The translations under genes and the position numbers were made by a program. A stretch of 64,000 nt of DNA. Source: Ianthella basta. Lineage: Eukaryota; Porifera; Demospongiae; Verongiida; Ianthellidae. The stretch lies in contig OZ025881.1 of the NCBI GenBank assembly GCA_964019415.1, positions 4,435,121 to 4,499,120 of the forward strand. Direction: 5' to 3'. Shown here piece by piece: positions 58,785 through 64,000 of this stretch (position 1 is the stretch's first letter; the number at the start of each line of letters is the position of its first letter). Under the pieces are notes generated by a model. That model worked only from the letters and a program-made list of their open reading frames with translations, was not told where the DNA came from and searched no databases.

Positions 58785-59052
58785 TAGCCTTACATAGAGA
58801 GTGCTACCGGGCAGTTAGATGAAGCTGTACACTTTGGGCTGTAATTTGCGTCTATACTAATGGTGGGAGGGGCAGGGAGGGGTTAGCTTTGAGGTCATGT
58901 AACAGCACACACCTCTCACACCATATGTTCTATCATCCTTCACTGTTAAAGATTTCATACACATACTTGGTATGCACACATTTGTAATACCACTTGCAAT
59001 TCCACAGCCAAGACTTGGCTTTGTGGACCCCATTCATGGGATGAGCCAGCAG

Positions 59053-59088
<36 letters not shown>

Positions 59089-59180
59089 CATGTGTGCGTG
59101 TGAGTGTATGCATGTCATTATGTGTATGTGCATATATGTGTGCATCAGAGGACAGATACTCTGATGTGCACACACACACA
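58785..59180 (+). repeat. dispersed repeat with embedded (GT)n, copy 1
   Basis: Near-identical, same orientation, to 62945-63355: includes ACACTTTGGGCTGTAATTTG, GGAGGGGCAGGGAGGGGTTA, TTCATACACATACTTGGTAT and ACCCCATTCATGGGATGAGC, then (GT)n, then GCATCAGAGGAC...ACTCTGATG, a short inverted repeat. Confidence 0.9.
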
Positions 59181-59411
59181 CATACACAAACACACACACA
59201 CTATACCCCTGGCCAACCACTCCCCTACCTACACCCCGTATGCGGGCACACACAGTCAATCACAAGTGCTCATGCACACACACACATGTGCACACAACAC
59301 AATATGCCACATCCTGCAGCAAATGTCGAATGAGGGCCGACCCCCTCCCTTCCTACATACTCTCCCTCCTCCCTAGCTCACATTCTCCTCTCCCCTTCAA
59401 TATAGTCAAAC

Positions 59412-59471
59412 TGCAGACATCTATCCAGATGAATGTTTCGGGCTGTTGGCCCTCATCAGTGCAGTGCAGCC
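59412..59471 (-). ncRNA. hammerhead-like motif in Penelope arm
   Basis: Minus strand: TGCACTGATGAGGGCCAACA then GCCCGAAACATTC: core CTGATGA, a GGGC/GCCC stem II, core GAAAC. The best preserved hammerhead-like copy in the 56-60 kb region. Confidence 0.5.
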
Positions 59472-59739
59472 AAGCAAAACATCTATCAGACTACACATAC
59501 TATGCACAGGCACCCGCTGGACCATCCAACCTTCAACCACTGGGCCGCCATATCAACAAACAACACTGCCCACACATACCCACACATCAAGGGCCAGTCA
59601 ATCACACCCATAAAATACCCATTACCTATAACACCAATACGCATTCCCCACATTAAGCGCAATGCACACAACCATAAACCTGTGTACTTGCACACACACC
59701 ACACACACTACGCACACTACGCACTCGCAATATAAACCC

Positions 59740-59915
59740 AAACACAGAATCTTGTATACAAACACAGTAACTCACATATAAACACAGTACTCACATATAA
59801 AATCAGTATAACTCACATACAAACACAGTAATTCACAAACAGTATATACAAAGTAACTCACATACGTATAAATAACTCACATACAAACACAGTAACTCAC
59901 ACACAAACACACATG
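59740..59915. repeat. short tandem repeat ACTCACATACAAACACAGTA
   Basis: About eight imperfect copies of a 20-bp unit; the complement of the same unit occurs at 56395-56440, and two copies at 62630-62660. Confidence 0.8.
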
Positions 59916-60179
59916 GTTAAAAATGCAGAGAGATGTTCACACCCAACATTGGTGTGAATTGCCACAGTGAGCACACCCATTATCAGTGTGATGTTTACTC
60001 CAACAATGCAGTACATAACATATCATATGGAAATCATTTGTAAGAGACTAGGGCCTGGCACTTCCCAGTACATTTAACTACAGAGATATGGTATATTATA
60101 CACTGCTTTGAAGATTGTATTTTACTATAATACACCAAATCTCGAATTTTTATGTTTGTTTGTTACCTCATAAAATTGG

Positions 60180-60520
60180 CGCCTTGCAGAGAATCGGCTC
60201 AAGACGCTCCATGCCAGTTGAAGTACTCAGGGGCCAGGTTCTTAAAGGGGTGCTGTTCGCCTAGCTACCTTGCAGCCGAAAAGCAAGATGTCCTTTGTCT
60301 GTGCTCTGCGGGCTGACATGCCATTTTTACAACTATCAACTGGCCCTTCCACTACCGGTCATTGGCGGACTTGATGTGCGCCATGCCAGTTAAGGAAGTG
60401 GAGGGACTAGAGCTTAGAGGGGTGCCGGCCACCTAGCTGCCCTGCAGCTGAAGAGCGCGCTTCCTTATTTTTCGGCGGGCCCAGACGCCATTTTTGACCA
60501 CTCTTGCAGCCCTTGACAAC
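60180..60520 (+). repeat. diverged tandem duplication, unit about 175 bp
   Basis: Two copies share GCCATGCCAGTT, GGGGTGC...GCC.CCTAGCT.CC.TGCAGC and the ending GACGCCATTTTT-like block. Copies start near 60180 and 60360. No ORF; higher GC than the surroundings. Confidence 0.65.
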
Positions 60521-61191
60521 ATACAGTATCTATTCCGCCACAAGAATGTGACGTCACTTCCAGCTGGCATCAGTTTAGCCAACTAGTCTTGCGTAGCCTA
60601 TGCGAGACTACTAGCCAACATGATGGCATTCATCTTGACAAAATAGTGTATAAAGAGGTTCTTTACAAGACACAGTTGCACAGTTACACAGTTGCATACA
60701 ATACTGCAAATCAACTGTTTTGAGGCCTGAACTGTTTCTGTATGAATATTTAATTTTCCATTTACAATACTAATGCTTCTTCAGACAGACAATCTACATA
60801 GCTATACACCATATCATTGCACAGCCTCAACCTCAGTACATACATGAATCACCACCATGCACATGCATGGCTTTAGCCAGTATGTTGAACATGATAGCAT
60901 GCATTTAATTACATATACTAAATTGCAGGCATAGCATTGTCCCTTACTATGTGCACTGGCATGTGCTCCACTTGCTGGCACTCCATGCTATATAACGGTA
61001 CAATCTGCTTAATGCTCCCCTGCATACTCACGTGCCATGCACACATGACGTTGCAGATACTAGCATACTGCCCAGCTGACATCAACACACCGTCACACAA
61101 CATGCTGGCATCGGCAGACAGGCGCCGGCATGCCGTTGGCGACACGCTGGAGCAGGGAAACCAGCCGAAGGCAGGCTTTCCTGCTAGTATA

Positions 61192-61450
61192 TGTAATAAG
61201 CAGCAAACCATTTATTACAACAATATGTGACAAGACTAATATAATCACTTAATTGAGCATCACAGTACATTTCACTGCAGATGTGGTACACACTGCTTTG
61301 AAGATATGCATATATGTAGTAAGCAGCAAACCATTAAATGATTTATTAGAACAATATGTAACAATTAAGACTAATATAATCACTTAATTGAGCTTCATGG
61401 TACATTTCACTGCAGATATGGTACACACTGCTTTGAAGATTTATATAATT
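61192..61450 (+). repeat. tandem duplication, unit about 125-130 bp
   Basis: Two close copies containing AAGCAGCAAACCATT, ACTAATATAATCACTTAATT, GTACATTTCACTGCAGAT and TACACACTGCTTTGAAGAT; a third, partial relative lies at 60068-60120. Confidence 0.9.
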
Positions 61451-62640
61451 ATATGTAGTAGCGATTCCAATCCAGATTTCAAACTATTCGACTTGCACTC
61501 ATTCACCATATTACTGCACAGTACGTTTCTTTGTGAGTACAACAGTCTTTATCCCATTGAAATTGGTTAAGGTTAATCCACACTCTGCTCTCCATTTAAC
61601 CGGATAGATGACATTATTGCTGTACTGCCTTTGTATATACTTCCTGCAGAAACACGTGGGAAACACGTGTCAAACTCATGGCTCGCGAGCTGTGCCTCGT
61701 AGCACCGTATCTTGGTCGTTTCTGGACGGATTCGGACAGGTTATGGCTCAAATTGAAGCTCTCAACAGGATGCAATAAAGTTTTCCATAGACTGTGCCAC
61801 AGAAGTGAATGATGGTTTAGTAGTTTCACTTGAATCTACTTTCTCTCTGCCTTGCATAGATCCTCCAAGACTTAGAGGATCTAGCTGGGCAGAAATCCAC
61901 TTTTTGTAGAATCAGCCTCCGTAGGAATAAGATTGATGCATACTGTGATGATACACCATCACAATAGACGTATATGGGGCTTGCATACAAGAGATCCTAC
62001 AAAGTTCTATTTTATAACGTAGTATTAATTTTACAATCCATAATAATGACATTGTAGTGCATGATCTGATCTGCATGCATGCCCAACTCTACTAGCAGAC
62101 TGCAGTTCAGGCTAGGGCCACCTGTAGACTTGCAGGATTGACCGGGTAAGAAGTACAAGGTAGAAAAAAGTTAATTGCTGGCATGCAGGGGTGTTGGGAT
62201 ATACCTAGCATTGGTCTGGCAGAAGTAATAATGTGCAAATATCCTTAAAGTGTTGGCTTACCCCATCCTGGGAGGTGGGGGCATGCCTGCGGCAAATGTT
62301 TGGAATATTACACCTTCTGAGAATTTTCCTCAGGCAATATTGAGGTACAAAAGAAGCCTTGGATAGCTACCAAACTGCAAGCATAAAATAGAAATGCTAG
62401 CCATCTGCTGTAAGGTCTCTTCACTATCAGCTTACTGTACACAAAATTCCCTCCATTCCATTCTCGTGTCTGTAAATGGCTTGCATGCCTCACATACACC
62501 ATAGCTAGAACAGTACTAACAACAGAGTAGCTCATGGTACATTGAACTACACTAAAGTAATGGTTAGACTGATCACACCCTTGGGGTGAGCACTGATTGG
62601 TGTGACATACACAGTTTTAACAGTGGCAATAACTCACATA
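61451..62640. other. no gene seen
   Basis: AT-rich sequence. A GGGGGCATGCCTGCGGC-type block at 62275-62295 resembles the centre of the MITE at 9368-9662. No coding region recognised. Confidence 0.4.
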
Positions 62641-62944
62641 CAAACACAGTAACTCACATATAAAGTCTGACATAGTCACACGTACTCTCACATGTCCACA
62701 CACAACACCTTTGGACACTTATGTGACCATGAGGTGTGATAGGAGTGACAGGTAGGTGGAAATGTGCAAGAACAGGTGGGATGGGTGGGGGGTAGGTGGG
62801 GGACAGATGAGGGAGACAAGTGGTACAGGGGGGATAGAGGAACAGGTGGGTGGGACAGGTGGGGGAGCTGTGCCATAGTATGTCTCTAGGCCAACTTGGT
62901 GCTACCCCCACACTGGGTAGGAATGTGACAATGTAAATTACACC

Positions 62945-63217
62945 TTGTCCCTACATAGAGAGCTAGTGCTACCATGCAGTTAGATGGCGCTGTACACTTT
63001 GGGCTGTAATTTGTATCTATACTAATGGTGGGAGGGGCAGGGAGGGGTTAGCTTTGAGGTCATGTAACAGCACACACCTCTCACACCATATGTTCTATCA
63101 TCCTGCACTGTTAAAGATTTCATACACATACTTGGTATGCACACATTTGTAATACCACTTGCAATTCCACAGCCAAGACTTGGTTTTGTGGACCCCATTC
63201 ATGGGATGAGCCAACAG

Positions 63218-63307
<90 letters not shown>

Positions 63308-63355
63308 ATGTGTATGTATGTGTGCATCAGAGGACGGATACTCTGATGCACACAT
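62945..63355 (+). repeat. dispersed repeat with embedded (GT)n, copy 2
   Basis: Second copy of 58785-59180; its (GT)n tract at 63220-63306 is longer, while the unique flanks on both sides stay aligned. Confidence 0.9.
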
Positions 63356-63639
63356 AGTTACACACACAGACATACTGTGACATACAAACACAAACACATT
63401 AAATACACCCACAACCGTGTCACACACATTGACACCAAGGGCTCTGGCTGTATGGAAAAGACAAATAATGAAGAATCTTTCTGTGTGCAATATCTCTCTA
63501 AGACTCACCCCCACATTTGCTGTGTGCCTGGTAAAGAGACTGATATTTCCTGATTGCTGGTGAAAGGTCTGGGCAGTGTTTGGGACACATGTGATGCCAT
63601 GTAACAGCTTCATGCTGTTGTATATGGTCCACCCACTGT

Positions 63640-63795
63640 TTCTGTGTTCACTGCTTCCAGAAGAACTGTTCTGTTCACCGGGTCGCCCAGCTTGATTCTC
63701 TGATTGAGTGACTGAGTTTGAGATCAATTCTGATTCTCTGATCAAGGGACCAAGTTCAAGATCAATTGTTAGACGAGGGACCGAGTTTGCAACCA
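63640..63795 (-). repeat. dispersed repeat related to 47110-47268
   Basis: In reverse, shares GTTCACTGCTTCCAGA, GTTCACCGGGTCGCCCAGCT and repeated GATCAATT/GAGATCAATT blocks with 47110-47268. No gene was recognised in the remaining bases to 64000. Confidence 0.7.
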
Positions 63796-64000
63796 ATTCG
63801 CCAAAGCATTACCAAATTCCAACTACAGGCCATTGAGGCTGTCCCCTTGAGGCTTCCATAAGGATGTGGGGAATGGTCTGAGTCATGCTACACAAACTTG
63901 ACACTTCTCATAGGTATACAGCTACCAAACAGGCAATGAATAACAACAGAGGGGAACAGAAGGAGGTGGCCATGGTGGTGTGGTGGTGTGGAGTGGTCTG

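Larger units (their letters stand above)
59165..63462 (-). repeat. right arm of the inverted duplication, interrupted
   Basis: Counterpart of 54988-57200. It is split by about 2.7 kb of other sequence (59910-62640) and by the second copy of the (GT)n-bearing repeat at 62945-63355. Confidence 0.7.

Noticed and set aside
59055-59376. Small frames around the (GT)n at 59.1 kb as part of a Penelope protein
   Set aside because: They fall in the arm and dispersed repeat, and show none of the RT or GIY-YIG motifs.
60180-60520. tRNA-derived SINE pair
   Set aside because: The duplicated units lack recognisable A and B boxes and a poly-A or simple tail, so only a tandem duplication is reported.

Overview
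The window looks like nuclear DNA of an early-branching animal, most likely a demosponge. The reasons are: intron-dense animal genes (BLM, SMC5, COG4, a pleckstrin-domain formin) with mostly short GT-AG introns; very many dinucleotide microsatellites and minisatellites; small inverted-repeat DNA transposons inside introns; a CR1-like LINE; and Penelope-type retroelement debris with hammerhead-like motifs. The phylum call is an inference, because no rRNA or mitochondrial marker is present.

Layout. 1-6079 (+): 3' two thirds of a BLM/RecQ helicase gene, cut by the left edge, with a 3-kb intron full of repeats. 7488-8633 (-): an intronless orphan gene. 11130-13075 (+): a four-transmembrane, claudin-like gene with a minisatellite that copies its own splice donor. 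About 13.28-23.49 kb (+): SMC5 in about 26 exons. 23.7-34.8 kb (-): a formin with PH domains at both ends (PHCF-like). 35.3-43.7 kb (-): COG4 in 27 exons, with a 2.1-kb, 12-bp satellite in one intron. 44.1-47.0 kb (-): a four-exon orphan gene. 48.1-52.9 kb (+): a LINE with both ORFs open. 53.2-53.7 kb (-): end of a HECT-type ubiquitin ligase. 54.87-55.0 kb (+): an isolated exon resembling DHX38/PRP16. 55-64 kb: repeat-rich DNA built around a Penelope-like element between inverted arms.

Functional links. BLM and SMC5 both act on recombination intermediates and lie on the same strand about 7 kb apart. The formin (actin assembly) and COG4 (Golgi tethering) are same-strand neighbours; nothing in the sequence shows that they work together.

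Most interesting signals. (1) A short element of about 120 bp with a hammerhead-ribozyme-like fold, present once as a monomer with a 12-bp target duplication and once as a head-to-head inverted dimer with a 14-bp target duplication, both ending in the same terminus. (2) A 214-bp internal piece of the LINE reverse transcriptase, apparently identical to the copy 11.5 kb away, embedded in the 12-bp satellite in a COG4 intron. (3) A minisatellite that repeatedly duplicates an exon end plus its splice donor. (4) Microsatellites forming the immediate splice-site context in SMC5 and the formin. (5) A Penelope-like remnant flanked by inverted arms that carry further hammerhead-like motifs. All similarity statements come from reading and memory of protein families; no search was run.
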